Translations under genes and position numbers: made by a program
Notes under the pieces: model-generated
What the model saw: only the letters and a program-made list of their open reading frames with translations
The model's database searches: none
Told to the model about the DNA's origin: nothing
Assembly: GCA_963971425.1 (NCBI GenBank)
Contig: OZ020526.1
Span: 6,785,976 to 6,849,975, forward strand
Source of the DNA: Bryoerythrophyllum caledonicum
Taxonomy: Eukaryota > Streptophyta > Bryopsida > Pottiales > Pottiaceae
Direction: 5' to 3'
DNA: 64,000 nt
Shown: positions 41,741 through 54,090 of the stretch, piece by piece
Layout: each line of letters begins with the position of its first letter
How positions within the stretch are numbered: the stretch's first letter is position 1

Positions 41741-44245
41741 GACTATTTTTTATGATGTTGATATGATACTAAACGCTCACCAACATGTAGTCAATATAAC
41801 ACTCAACCTATGGCATTTGGATTATATAGATCAGTGAACACAAAGGGCTGAGCCCATGGCATGTGCACTAAGTAAAATCAATCAACAACATAATACTTAC
41901 ACTGGCATGTGCATTAGGTGATCACCATGGCATGTGCATCAACCGAGTGAACCATAAAATACTCTTGGACATATTCATGCCACATGTGATTTGTCCACAC
42001 TCAGTAAACAAGTCAGCAACACTCAACCAGAAAAAGGATATGTCCACTCAATGAATCAGCCCAATGTGTGTAATATGTCCACTCAACCCATATGCCCTAC
42101 GTCTAAAAACACGCAATTAAGCAATTATGCACTTGGCCATTTAAAAGTGCACTTAGGAACCACGACGGCCATGGCGCACCAGAAATCCCACATTTGAAAT
42201 TTTTTTGTCAATTTTGAAAAAAAATTAGAGTTCTTGGATCAATATTGTGTGCAATTATAAATGTCAATTTAACAAGATGTTAAATTGCTTTTCCAACAAA
42301 TTTTTAGTGGAATGTTGTTGAACTTTGATAAATGTCTATTTATAATATCATTGTACAAAATTTTGTGAATAGCTCATAAGAATTGTAATGTAGAAAAGAT
42401 GCAATCATCCAAACAAAATTGCCAATTGATATGAAGAAATTCCACATGGTACATGATACATAAGAAGAAGACAAAAAAATAAAGGCATTTATATATGCAC
42501 TTGGTGATGTAATTAATCAATAGTAAAAACTTATAGCATTTATTATTTACATTGTTTGCCTACACTATACATCATATTTAAAGTAGTACTAAAATTCCAC
42601 TCCTTGTATGTATAGCGGGAGGAGAGTAGGAAAGGAGAGGAGGGGTACGGAAGAGGAAAGAGGCCCCGGGTTTAGGTTTGGTGGTGTTAGGTTGAGGATG
42701 GCCGCGGGTTTAGGGTTAGAGTTCCGCGGATTTCGGGCAATGGCATTGAGTTCAGGACTCCAGATCAACGGCCGATAATAGGTGCAGGAGATCGACGGCC
42801 AGATCTTCTCTCAGCCAGCCCTTGATTTGGAGGCTGGCTGGTCGCGAGGATGGGTGTGCGCACGCACACCCGTGTGAAGGTGAGAGGGTGGACAGAGAAA
42901 TGGTGTAAGCAACGACAGATTATAGTTCCGCAGGGGTGGAGTAGCGGCGAGGTTTAGGACTCCATGGATGTGTGTACGCAAACTCGTACGGGAGAGGCGA
43001 AAGGAGAGGGGATGTGAGTTGCGGTGTAGGGTTTGAGGTGGGGGGGAGGGCTTGAGCTGCGCAGGGTAGAGGCTTTGAACGGTAGAAGAGAGAGGTTGTG
43101 AGCGGGAAGAGAGGGTTTGAGTGGCGGCTGGGAGAAGGTTTGAACGGCGCCTGGGGAAGGGTTTGAGCGGCGGCAAGGAGAAAGGGTTTGAGCAGCGGCA
43201 AGGAGAGAGGGTTTGAGCAACGACGGGGAGAGGCTATCAATGTGGGAAGAGGGTGTAGGGAGAGGGTTTGAGCGGCGGTGGCGGGGAGAGGCTGTAGAGA
43301 GAGGGTTTGAGCGGCGGTGGCGGCGAGAGGGTTTGAGCGGGCGGTGGTAGGGAGAGAGTTTCAGTTGTGTGGAGAGGAGGGATTGAGCGGCCGTGGGCAG
43401 AGTGTGTGAGTGGCGGAGGAGAGCTGCATCTCAACGCTGTCCTAAACCAAACCTCCAAGGGTGTGTGCGCACACCCCGCACGCACATATCCGCATAAATT
43501 AATTAAAAAAAACTTGATATAAAATTAATGTTCGTGGGCAAAAGGCTAGACGAGCTCCCCGAGTTCCTCGCGGGCTACGCGAGACGAAGCCAAGAAGAGC
43601 TAGGAAATTTCAACCTAGTTCCCTCGGTCACCCATCCAAGTCCTATTCCTTTACCATCTTGCTTAACTCCAAGGTTGCTCAACCACCTCCAACCAGCTTC
43701 TACTAGCCTTGGTGATGTTCAAGGCTTAGAAGTTAATATCTTTACACATAATGCTTCGTTTCACAAATGGTTTGTTGCACTCACATCAAGGTATGGTATT
43801 TCATTACATGATAGTACAAACACGTAAGAAAAAAAATGAATCACCAAAGTATTGGAAGTGATACAGGACTAATATTGTCTTATGTTTCAAGATGTATGTA
43901 TAGATTTTAAGTACATGAACAATGTTGTTTTAAAAAAAACAAAAACCAATTTAGTAATCATATATCCTACAAAAGTTTAAAATAATAGTTATCATATATT
44001 TTGCATATTATTCACGTACGTACACATATTTAACGCAATATGTAACGCAACATGTAACGCAACAAGTAACACAACAAACACAAAAATTTAATACTAAAGA
44101 GTTGGTAAGATTTTAGCATTTAAAAAAAATAAAAAATTGGGGGAAAAATCTTCTCGTTTTTGAGTGCCGAGTAGTGCACTTGTGAGGTGTCAAAGATATT
44201 TCAACATTCTCAATATGCCCCGTCAATATAGTTTCTCATTGATAC
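41740..44245. other. Interior of the Tc1-like element without recognised gene
   Basis: AT-rich DNA up to 42590 is followed by a GC-rich block at 42600-43490. A small plus ORF at 43528-43827 (99 residues by non-ATG-agnostic reading) has no recognisable domain and is not supported as a gene. 43830-44245 is AT-rich. Confidence 0.4.
42990..43420. repeat. GC-rich minisatellite-like block
   Basis: The phrase GAGAGGGTTTGAGCGGCGG recurs about ten times with variable spacers. A hairpin (GGGTGTGCG CA CGCACACCC) at 42852-42871 and a similar GTGTGCGCACAC at about 43460 flank the block. The minus-strand Pro/Ser-rich ORFs over it are repeat translations. Confidence 0.65.
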
Positions 44246-45192
44246 AAACATTACTAGATATGAAATAATTTTTTTTGTATATACATCTTTTGGCTTTGAA
44301 ATCTATCTCAAATGTTACCAACATAGAGATGATCTTGTGGCCAAAATTTCATTATGTATCAACAAAAACTCAATCCTAGGAAGGGTGTTGAAGTTGGAAG
44401 TAGTGGTAAGCTTTCCCCTTTGTTTCTCACAACAACACATGTTTGTAGACTTGGAATATGTTATTTTGTGTAGATCTTTTGGATTTGAAATCTTCCACAC
44501 TTGTATTTGACGTGAAGGTGACTTCATACCCAAAATTTCATGGACAAATCATTTATTTCGAATTCTTGGGAGGGTGTCAAAGTCGGCAATTGTGAAACTT
44601 TTCTCACAGCTAACCCCCATGTTAGTAGATTTTGAATATCTTCTTTTGAATACATTTTCTGGCCTTGAAAATTTTGCCACATGTTATCAACATAAAGATG
44701 ACCGTGTGTCAAAAATTTCATGTTGAAATAACAAACTCTCAGCCCTAAGGAGGGTGTCAAAGTTGGAAGTAGTAAAATGATTTTTCCCTTTGTTTCTCAC
44801 AACTACACATGTTGGTAGATTTGAGATGTGAGTTTTTTCGTGCATTTTTTGGACTTGAAATTTTTCACACATGTAATCAACACAAAGATGTTTTCACTCC
44901 AAAAACTCCATGGGCAAAAAAATTCCCAAATCCTTGGGAGGGTGTCAAAGTTGGCAGTTGTGAAACTTTTCTCACAGCTACCCCATGGTGGTTAATCTTT
45001 TATATCTTTTTTTTGGAAGTCCCCCAGACTTGAAATTTGGTATTCATGTTTTCAACATAAAGGTGATGTTGTCTCCAAAATTGTAGGGTAAAATAACAAT
45101 TTTTTAGTCCTATGGGGGGTGTCAAAGTTGGCAGCACTGTGGGACACCATCCCTGGAATTGCCCAAATTCCAATTTGAATGTCACCCTACTG
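44246..45192. repeat. Right long TIR of Tc1-like element
   Basis: This is the inverted partner of 27377-28316, ending CACCCTACTG at 45192. The four longest peptide readings of the left arm reappear unchanged here on the opposite strand. Confidence 0.85.
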
Positions 45193-45194
45193 TT

Positions 45195-47493
45195 CAGTAG
45201 ATGGACAAAAAGTTTGGTGTTTGTGCATTCGAGCAAAAGAATAAATCAAGTTTGCAATCTTTAAAAATGCACTTGAGGCACAAAAATTATCTCCTACCTA
45301 CCAGATTTGGAACTTGGGTTCTTTTATAAGCTGATCACATGTCCTCAAAGTTTTGTGGCATAATTATTTACCAAATTGGTTTTATAGCCAATTTATCAAC
45401 TAGTACCCATTTCAGTACCTTTAGTCACTAATATTAGTGTAAATTTTATACAATGAGGAGAATAAAGAATTTAAACACCAATGAATGAACCTCATTTATA
45501 TTCTAATATATTATATTTGACTTGGTTGACATCATGAAGCATCAATCATTGCCTAGTTGGCAGTTTAGAAAACACTTAAAATGTTGTCAATTGCAAAAAT
45601 AATGCTTGACATTTGAAAGTTTTTCAAAGGCACATAAATTGTTTTCTAATCCTATAAATAGGATTTTATATTCATCTATAAGTTAATTATGTAAGCACAA
45701 ATTTTGGTATCCTAAAAATAGGTAAAAATGATTTATTGCAAATTTATCAATGCATATGCCCTCTTCTAGCCTCAATCACAAATTCTAATCTAGCTAGCAT
45801 TGAATGACATAAAGTTAGAAGTTGACTACTACTAACTAATGTCCACTCTCTTTGTAAAGTTGCCTTCAACTCATATAAGGACTTGGAACTCGATTGGCCA
45901 TGTTGGACTCCACTTTTTAAAAACTTCTAGACATTCTCTAGTGGATTGAGATCAAGACTATATGCAGGCCATACAAGCTTCTCTACAAGGGGTAATTTTC
46001 TCCATTCTTTAGGAGCTTTACTTTGATGCACTGTAGCTCCATCTTCCATAAGTATAGCATGTGAGACTTGGCCCATAAATTGAAGCAAATGGCCATCATA
46101 GACCAACTCCACAAAATCAATAGCTCTGCAACGATCCTTTGGCATAAACACAAGCTCTAATTTTTTTGTCTCCTCCAAACCCTCCCCAAATCATGAGAGA
46201 TGTCCTCCCACTCTTAAAAGTGGGAATTACACAACTTGATGAATATCGCTCATATGCCGTTCTCCACACATGAATTTGCCTTGAAACTTTGCCAATTTCA
46301 AATGTAGATTCATTTGTCCAACAAACACGCTCCCACTCTTCGACAATCCATCCACAATATTGTCTTGCAAAATGTAGCCGCCACGACACATGAAGAGGTG
46401 TCAAGAAAGGCTTCTTCACCGCAATTCTACTAAAAATGTTGTAGTCATGCAAAACACGGCAAACAGTCCTAGCACTCACATCCACATGGCAAGCATTGGT
46501 GATATCTTGAAGTGATGATCGACGATGAGTTTTGGAGAAAAATAAAATTTGACGAACATCCCTCTCACTAAGTTTCTTGGGTCTTCTAGTGCTTAAATTT
46601 GCCTGGTAATTTTCATGCTCTCTAAATCAAAGAATCATGAATCATTCTTTGCACTGTCTTACTTGACTCTCCTACAATTCTTGCAATAACTAGCACAACC
46701 CATTCCCCCCTCACTCATTCCCACTAGCGGGCACGAATTTCATCAGGAATTGTCATGATTGTCTTCAATCATACTGATTGCACGTAAGCAAAGAATCTAG
46801 CTTATTGAAGCAATAGAACAAATCACCAAGCCAAATCTCAAATCAACTAAGTGGCTTCTCATTGCTCAACAGGGGGACTAAGTGCTCAACATTACTAGTC
46901 ACCCACCAGTCACTCACTAACTGAAGCCAATCAAACCTTTTTCACCCACCAATTTTGATCTTGCAAATCCTCATTATCTTCATCAACTCTCTACTCCTCT
47001 CTTATCTCACAATTGCAACTCAATTCATGTCAACTTTAACAAGTTGTGTGGTCTAAACTGCAAAGGTAATGTTGCTTATTTAACCAAATTATTGTTATTT
47101 TCAAACTAACACATCAAATGTTTTTAGGACAAGTGGAAACTCAAAATTGACAAGTGGATGATGTGTTTGTGAAACATCTACGTTAAACAAAGCATCCATG
47201 ACAATATTTTAATTTTAGAAGCATGAGGTGTCTGATTCTCTTCAACATTTAGAAAGTACCTTCTAATTCATGTTGAAAAGGGTACTAGTTGGTAAATTAG
47301 CTATAAAACCATTTTGATAAATTATTATGCCACAAAACTTTGCAGACATGTAATCAGCTTATAAAAGAACCCAAGTTCCATATTTGGTAGGTAGGGGACA
47401 ATTTTTGTGCCTTTGGTGCATTTTAAAAGATTGCAGACTTGATTTTTTCTTCTGCTAGAATGCAAAAACGCCAAACTTTTTGTCCCCCTACTA
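45195..47493. mobile_element. Second Tc1-like element, 2.3 kb
   Basis: The left end CAGTAGATGGACAAAAAGTT and the right end (complement TAGTAGGGGGACAAAAAGTT) open inverted repeats of about 230-250 bp (45195-45440 and 47270-47493). TA follows the right end at 47494-47495. The left end is separated from the end of the first Tc1-like element by only TT. It contains a broken transposase on the minus strand. Confidence 0.75.
45927..46757 (-). pseudogene. Tc1-like transposase, broken
   Basis: The minus strand starts MTIPDEIRAR at 46757, a typical start for Tc1-like transposases of this kind, then meets a stop. Two longer open segments follow. 46485-46117 includes the catalytic region with WTNESTF and LMIWGGF. 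46178-45927 includes MEDGATVH (second Asp) and PAYSLDLNPLEN (the final Glu motif). The first catalytic Asp is replaced by Asn (AAT at the complement of 46312-46314). Together with stops and a frame change near 46150 this makes it inactive. It would have cut and pasted the element at TA sites. Confidence 0.8.
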
Positions 47494-47495
47494 TA

Positions 47496-48599
47496 CAATA
47501 CCTTCAAATTTGTTTGGTGAAATATCTACTCTACCTTTATTGCCGTCCACCACCTACTTCACATCAACATCAATTCACCAAATCAATAAGTTGTATTATT
47601 GTCCACCACCCAATATGTAACACATGTCATCTTCTGCATGTCTTCTTTATCATGCCAGTCAATACGTGGTCTTATATATCTTACAATTTCACCATCTACT
47701 ATAATGAGCTATGTAACTATCATGTAAATTAAACCCCTCATAAAAAATTCCCCATCAATTGAACAACCTTAGGCACTCTCACACAAAAAAAATGGTTAAA
47801 TCTATTCAATCCAGTGAATTCCTTGATGTAACCCCTAAAATCATAATTTCAATTCAAACAAATATTTCAAAAACAATATTCTACATTAAAATAAAAAACA
47901 AATAACAACATATCAATCCATGTAAAAGACTCCATACCATTACATAGACACAATCTCACAACCATATTCACCATGACAAAATCATCATGATACAACCCCA
48001 TATATTTATATATAACGTTATGAATAATCCAAAAAATAAAAATAAAATAAAATCGAGTGCATAAAGGTCCAACGTAGAATATCCTATGGTTGAAAATAGA
48101 AACACGACTTTCCTTATATATCTTATATTCTTTACACTAGGATGGACATCTTGGAAGTGTTGTTTGGTCAAAAATAGTTATGAAGGTGTAAGTATTAATC
48201 ATGGTTGGTTTCTAGAGTTTCATGGAGTATAGTTTCGAGTTACCATGGGGTGTTATTGAGTTGACGGAGCCAATCACAGATTTTAGAAGTGCATGGGACG
48301 AGTTCTTGGTCCGTAGTCCTTCCACTTGCTTGGAAACATATGCCCTTTCAAAACTTGACATGCGTGTGCTTGATGTGAATTTGTGCATCAATAATGAATC
48401 CGTGAACGGTGTAATCAATGGTAAGATTCAAAACACAAAATTCAGAGAAGTAATTCCAGGCTGGCGCGGAACGGGTAATTCCAGGCTGGCAGGGTAAAAA
48501 TCCCATATGGCGACGAAAAGACAATGACTCGGATGCCGTAGATAAAATGAAGCGAACCGCTTCCATCCGAGGTTTAAGCCAATGGGGAGCCGTTGTTCC
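47496..48599. other. Gene-free stretch upstream of the cryptochrome gene
   Basis: AT-rich DNA up to about 48190 is followed by small overlapping ORFs at 48222-48614 without domains. GTAATTCCAGGCTGGC occurs twice, at about 48451 and 48474. Confidence 0.4.
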
Positions 48600-49382
48600 C
48601 ATAAAGGCCCCCACCCCACCACCCTATTTGCCCCGAGATTCCTTCTCTCAGGCTCACGTTCCCCTCGCCCGTTCCCCCGCGGTGGCGACCGGCTGGGGCG
48701 GGAACGGGGAGGGAGCGTGTGACCATCAGGGGCGGGGAACGCTATCGCACCGGGGGGGCCGGTGAAAGTTGACCGTCTCGCACCTTCGGAGGCGGGCCGC
48801 TTCAAGGGAGAGGGCGAGGGCGCCGCGCGGTTTGTCTTCACTCGCTCCTCGCACCGTCGTCGGGGCGGCCGCTGTTGCTCTAGGTTGTGTGTGGAGCACG
48901 GCGGGTTGGTTTGCCGCTGTTGCACTTAGTTGTGTGTGGAGCACGGCGGTTTGGTTTGCCGCAGTCGCGGTTTGATTGCGGTTCGTTTGAGACCTGCCGC
49001 GTCGTGTGCCGTGGAGGGACGGGGTGGATTCGCGGGGGCGAGGGTTTGGTGGATCGGGGGATGGTGAGTGGATCGAGGAGATGGCGGTCGAGGACGTTGG
49101 TGGCTGCGGCTAGCGGAGAGCGTGGTTGAGAATGGACTGGTGCAGGAGGCAGGACGCCTTATCCAAGTGTCCGGACGTGAGAGTCGAGAGGAGGTGGTGT
49201 TTGGCTGAGACAGGAACGGGTGTGAGTGAGCTCGTCTAGCTTGTGAGCAGTGTCGAGAATTGATTTCTGGTCGTGTCGCGTGTGAGGGGATGCGTGAGCG
49301 GTGATTGCGAGGTTTTGGTTTCGAAGAGGGGGAGCGTGGTGTTAGTGGCGCGGTTTGGGAGGGGGGGGGGTACTCGCTGAAA
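48600..49382 (+). promoter_or_regulatory. GC- and CpG-rich promoter / 5' UTR region of the cryptochrome gene
   Basis: The GC and CpG content rises sharply compared with the rest of the window and ends at the start codon. A 45-bp tandem duplication lies at 48871-48915 and 48916-48960. ORFs on both strands are a by-product of the GC-rich sequence. No TATA box can be placed with confidence, and the transcription start is unknown. Confidence 0.5.
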
Positions 49383-52300
49383 ATGGCTACGTGTACAATA
49401 GTGTGGTTTCGACGCGATCTTCGGCTAGAGGACAATCCTGCACTGATTGCGGCGGCGAGAGCAGGGACTGTAATTCCGGTTTTCGTGTGGTCGCCGGCGG
49501 AAGATGGCCAGTTTCATCCGGGACGCGTGTCCAGATGGTGGCTTAAGCAGAGCTTGATACATTTGGAATTCTCCCTAAAGAAACTTGGCTCGCCGTTGGT
49601 CATGAGAAAGTCCCCGGATACGCTCGCTGTGCTTCTCGAGATCGCCGAGGCGACGGGAGCAACGCAAGTGTTTTACAATCACCTTTACGGTGAGTGTTTT
49701 TACTAAGAAACTACTAGCTTAAGCTCTAGGTTGTGATGCCGGAAAAAATTGTCTCTTGAATCCGGTTTAACTAGCATGCTTTGCCTTGAACGTTTATTGG
49801 AAGGTGCTTCCGAGGGCGTGCCTTTCCTCTGGATCTGTTTTGGATATAGAATTTATATCTTAAACTAGTGCCGCAGATTTTGACGATACCTTTCGTGACA
49901 CGGTTCGTCCAAAAGTTTCAGAGATGCATATACTTTTATTTAGCCTCTAGATTTTAATTTTTGTTTCGTGTCTTATTGCAGACCCCGTCTCTCTCGTGCG
50001 GGATCATCGAGTAAAGCAAGGCCTATCGCAGAAAGGCATCGTGGTAAAAACTTTTAATGGCGATTTGCTATATGAGCCGTGGGAGGTTTATGATGACGAA
50101 GGGCAGGCATTCACCTTGTATGACGCTTTCTGGCAGAAGTGCATGAACATGCCATTTGAGCCGGAGGCACCACTCCTTCCTCCTAAAAGACTCATTGGAC
50201 CCATCGGTATGTTGATCTTCCGAGTGTAACCTGTGTATCCTGTCCTTGATCACATAGATGTCATCTGTATTTTTGTTCAAGTTTTATCATTATATACTTT
50301 TCTGGTGAAATTCCTCCGAAGATGTGCTCTGATATTTATCTCTTTGAATGAGTCTTAAAGTTGTGTGTTAGCTAGTTTTGTGCAGTGAATATGTATCAGT
50401 TATGGATTTTTCGTGGCTGGTCCTTTGAGTTGTCGCTAAGTCATGTTCTTTAGAAGTTCTTACCTTAATGATCATATGGTCTTTCCAGGAAAACTGCAAG
50501 GCTGCACTGCAGAGGAGCTGGGCCTAGAAGACGAGTATGAGAAAAGCAGCAACGCTCTCTTAGCACGGGCATGGTGTCCGGGTTGGAGCTATGCGAACAA
50601 GTCTTTAGATTCGTTTTTACGTGCTCCTCTGTGTGACTATGCGACGGATAGGCACAAAGCAGATGGGATTAGTGGTGCTCCAACATCGCTACTGTCCCCT
50701 CACTTGCACTTTGGAGAATTGAGCGTGCGCAAGATTTTTCATGAGGTCCGCAAGAAACAAATCACATGGGCCAGAGAGGGATATGCAGCTGGAGAAAGGA
50801 GCGTGAATATGTTTCTTAGAGCTTTAGGGTTTCGGGAATATTCCAGATATCTTAGTTTCCACTTTCCGTTCACGCATGAAAGATCGCTTCTCGCCAACTT
50901 GAAGTCTTTTCCATGGCGTGCCGATGAAAGTTACTTCAAAGCATGGAGACAAGGACGTACGGGTTATCCGTTGGTGGATGCTGGTATGAGAGAGCTTTGG
51001 GCTACAGGCTGGTCGCATAATCGCATTCGTGTCGTGGTGGCCAGTTTCTCTGTGAAGTTTCTGCAACTTCCGTGGAGGTGGGGGATGAAGTACTTTTGGG
51101 ATGTTCTCCTTGATGCCGACTTGGAATGCGATGTTCTGGGATGGCAGTATATTTCGGGAAGTCTACCCGACGGCCATGAACTAGATCGGATAGAGGACCC
51201 TCAGGTGCGAATCACTATCATGGATTCATTTGTTCTCGGGAATTGCAGTGTTCATTCGCTTTGTGTCGGTGTTTTTATGAGCGTTTATCACGTAATCAGT
51301 CTCCCAATTCATGCGTAGCTCGATTGTTGTTTCTGGTAAATTGGATGATACTAACTGGGTCAGATATGGCGGAGATAGCTTCCTATTTGATATTTAATGT
51401 ATTCTGTAAATGGTGGTTTAGGTTAAAATTAAATTGATTCTACTGTTTGAGCTTCATGTTGCATGCCTGTGCTCTTTTATTCTAGGTCCTCTCAATACTA
51501 ATTCATGGTTTAGTATGTAGAAATTTTCACAATTGATTGACAATCTTGACAACGAGGTCAGCTCAGTTCTGTGTGGGGTTTGATAGATGTTCTATTAGAC
51601 TACTTTTTCTTTGTTGGTGGGTGTCGATCTTGTTCCTTGTTGATTTTGAGTATGCTGAACTGCTGATGGTAAGTTCGATTTCACCATGAATCTCAAATCA
51701 TAATTTTATGTTGCTTCAGGTTGAAGGTTACAGGTTTGATCCTGATGGAGATTATGTACGGCGGTGGCTCCCAGAGCTATCAAGGCTACCGAACGAGTGG
51801 ATTCATCATCCTTGGGATGCTCCACCTGGTGCTCTTCGAGCCGCTGGCGTTGAGTTGGGAACTAATTATCCACGGCCAATTGTAGAGATTGGCGCTGCCA
51901 GAGAGCGACTCCAGGCTTCACTTGCTGAGATGTGGGAAAAAGATGCAGCGATGAAAGCTGCTCAGGCGAATGGCTTGGAAGAGGGACTTGGAGAAACTGT
52001 TGAAGTTGCCGGCACGGGAGGACCATTGCATGAGAGAATGGATGTACACAGAGTGGTAGTACACAGGGATGCTGGTGTGTCATCCAACAGCTCTAGAAGA
52101 GACCAACTGGTGCCAGAGATTGTACCTAATGAGTTCCACATGCAGGCTCATGACTCTATCATGAACCAGAGGGCACCTATGGTGGAAGATGTTGGAGAAA
52201 TCGCAGACGCAGTGCCTTACATGTTTCAAAGAAGGGCCGCATATGTGCATACTCCCCCAAATCATGTTGAAGGAAACTATGGTGTAGTGCCTGCAGACAG

Positions 52301-53089
52301 AACTCCTATCAACTGGCCTACTGTTACTGCTGTGGATTACGATTTGGATTCTACAGCAGAATCAACTTCTGTGGCAGGACGTGCCGACAGCATTGGCGGG
52401 ACGGTTCCTGTTTGGTCCCAATCACTTCCTGCACGTCCTCACGTGCGTGAAGGTCTTGTGCCTGTCGTTCCTGATGTTCGGAGGGGAGCTGGTTTATCTC
52501 GGAGACATCTACACGCTTCTGTGCAAAGAGTGAATCTTGAGGCGATGACGTCAAGCAAGGTGAGGCTTTGATACCACTTCCTTTTCCCCATTATGAGTTG
52601 ATGCGTTCATACTAGTGTGTGTATTGTCTATCTTTTTCAATGCCCAAATCCCACGTGATTTTGCTGCCCTGCTCCGCCTCCGATTTTTTTTTCTCGTGTG
52701 TGAGTGTGTTTCTGGCTTTGTGTGGATTCGGCGAGGATCTGGGTTTGTAGGTGTAGGTGTGCGTGTTTGTGGGTCATCTTGAAATCCTACAGATTGGAGC
52801 TTTTGTGCTTGTCTATGGTGCAGACAAGCTCTCTCTCGGTTTAGATTGGTCCAAGGTGGAGCTGGAATGTGAGGCCTGAAATATATCGCCACGTCAACCT
52901 GATGCGACTTGCTTTCTTCTTAGGGGGTTCCACATGCACTTCTCTCCTGGGCCTATTGCTGCCTGCTTATGTGGGCTTCACTGTGTTGTTGCTTTGGTAA
53001 TACAGCAGGCTGACGAAGAGGACTTCTATGTTCCGAAGCTGGGCAAATGGACTCAACACCGCAAGCGACGTGCTAAGCAAGAAGACTGA
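49383..53089 (+). CDS. CRY: Plant-type cryptochrome (blue-light photoreceptor), five exons
   Basis: Exons: 49383-49689, 49982-50206, 50489-51204, 51720-52559 and 53009-53089. All introns are GT-AG and frames join exactly, giving 722 residues by my count, normal for plant cryptochromes. The ATG at 49383 is the first in frame and starts MATCTIVWFRRDLRLEDNPA, the photolyase-homology N-terminus. The FAD domain has RQGRTGYPLVDAGMRELWAT. The electron-transfer tryptophans are W320, W373 and W396, and the flavin-facing Asp is D392. All are four less than in Arabidopsis CRY1. The C-terminal extension carries DQLVP (544-548), STAES (627-631) and GGTVPVWS, plus a basic HRKRRAK (713-719) that may be a nuclear signal. 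It binds FAD and signals blue light in nucleus and cytosol. No break is seen. CRY1/CRY2 orthology cannot be assigned. Confidence 0.96.
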
Positions 53090-54090
53090 CTGACGGGAGT
53101 GTTCTTGGGCACTCCGATGTCACCTTTTTGTAGAGCTTACCGGGTTAGTTTAACTTTCTGGCTGCCCTGCTTCATATGAGAACGCCTTAGGCAGTAAAGT
53201 AGCATGCAGGGAGACGACAAGCTAATCAGCCAAGGTCTGGGTGGTCCTCCGTTCCATTTTCCAACCCTTTGAGTGTGATTTGGATTCCATTGATTGTTTT
53301 TGCTTCCCCGCAAACTGCCTACTCTGATGAGTAAAAAGTGGGTGAATTGCATGAAAGTGGAATGAGGTCGTTACTTCCGTCTCCAGTTTAGTTATAGTAC
53401 CATACCAGTGTTCACTTGTGCGTGTGTCATAGATGTCAGTCAGGCATATCTGGTTCCTAGTACCGGATACTTTCCCAAGTATCACTGCGTGCTGGAGTTC
53501 TTCTTCTAGGGTCATCGTAGCACCAAGTCTATGACAGAAAATGACCACAGAAGCTAAGCGAGTGTGATTTATAGGCAGAGAGTCGCTGTATTTCAACTGC
53601 TTACATACTCTTGTTAATACAAAAGGGTTTGACTGGATTGCCTTCACCATGGAATCTAGTAGATGTAGGAAAAAGCATATCTTTCCCCTGAGTAACCCTT
53701 AAACGTCAGTCAAGAACCCTATATACTACATAAAAGTTCTGAAGTTTCGCAAGACATACACCTTCGGATTGAAAATTCTTCAACTAACATCTTTCATTTG
53801 GAGGTCATTACATTGAAGGGTTCAAAAGAGGAAGTACAACCTCTTCTGCGGAAATATAATCTATTATCTTTTCTAAAGAATCTCTAGTGCACGTTTTGGG
53901 GCTTTTGAGTTGTCTCTCGATATTGTCCTTCATGTGCACTGGTTAAAGTGAACCTTTACACCTTTATTAAAAGAATACGAGCTATTTTACTTCTTGGATG
54001 ACGTAGCACGAATCTGATTTTCACGATTTGATGTGATTGTTTTTTGATATTTGTGTGATGTTTGAAGATTTGACTTTCAATCTCACTTGT
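53090..54090. other. Cryptochrome 3' UTR and downstream DNA
   Basis: The gene's 3' UTR must lie here, but no clear polyadenylation signal was fixed. The minus-strand ORFs at 53137-53650 have no recognisable domain. Confidence 0.4.

Larger units (their letters stand above)
27377..45192. mobile_element. Tc1-like element with ~940-bp TIRs, interrupted by two later insertions
   Basis: The ends CAGTAGGGTGACATTCA (27377) and its complement (ending 45192) lead into inverted repeats of about 940 bp. Inside the left TIR lies the remains of a Tc1-like transposase in minus orientation, continuing after the 12-kb retroelement to about 41740. A TA precedes the left end. On the right the dinucleotide is TT, shared with the next Tc1-like element. 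Removing the 12,030-bp retroelement and the 534-bp MITE leaves about 5.25 kb. The region 41740-44245 inside it has no recognised gene. Confidence 0.7.

Noticed and set aside
42660..42730. Interstitial telomere repeats (GGGTTTAGG-like)
   Set aside because: Only two or three imperfect words are present, not a tandem array.
42811..43485. Pro/Ser-rich minus ORFs
   Set aside because: They are translations of a minisatellite.
48428..49435. Arg/Pro-rich ORFs before the cryptochrome start
   Set aside because: The GC-rich promoter gives long open frames on both strands, and no domain is found.
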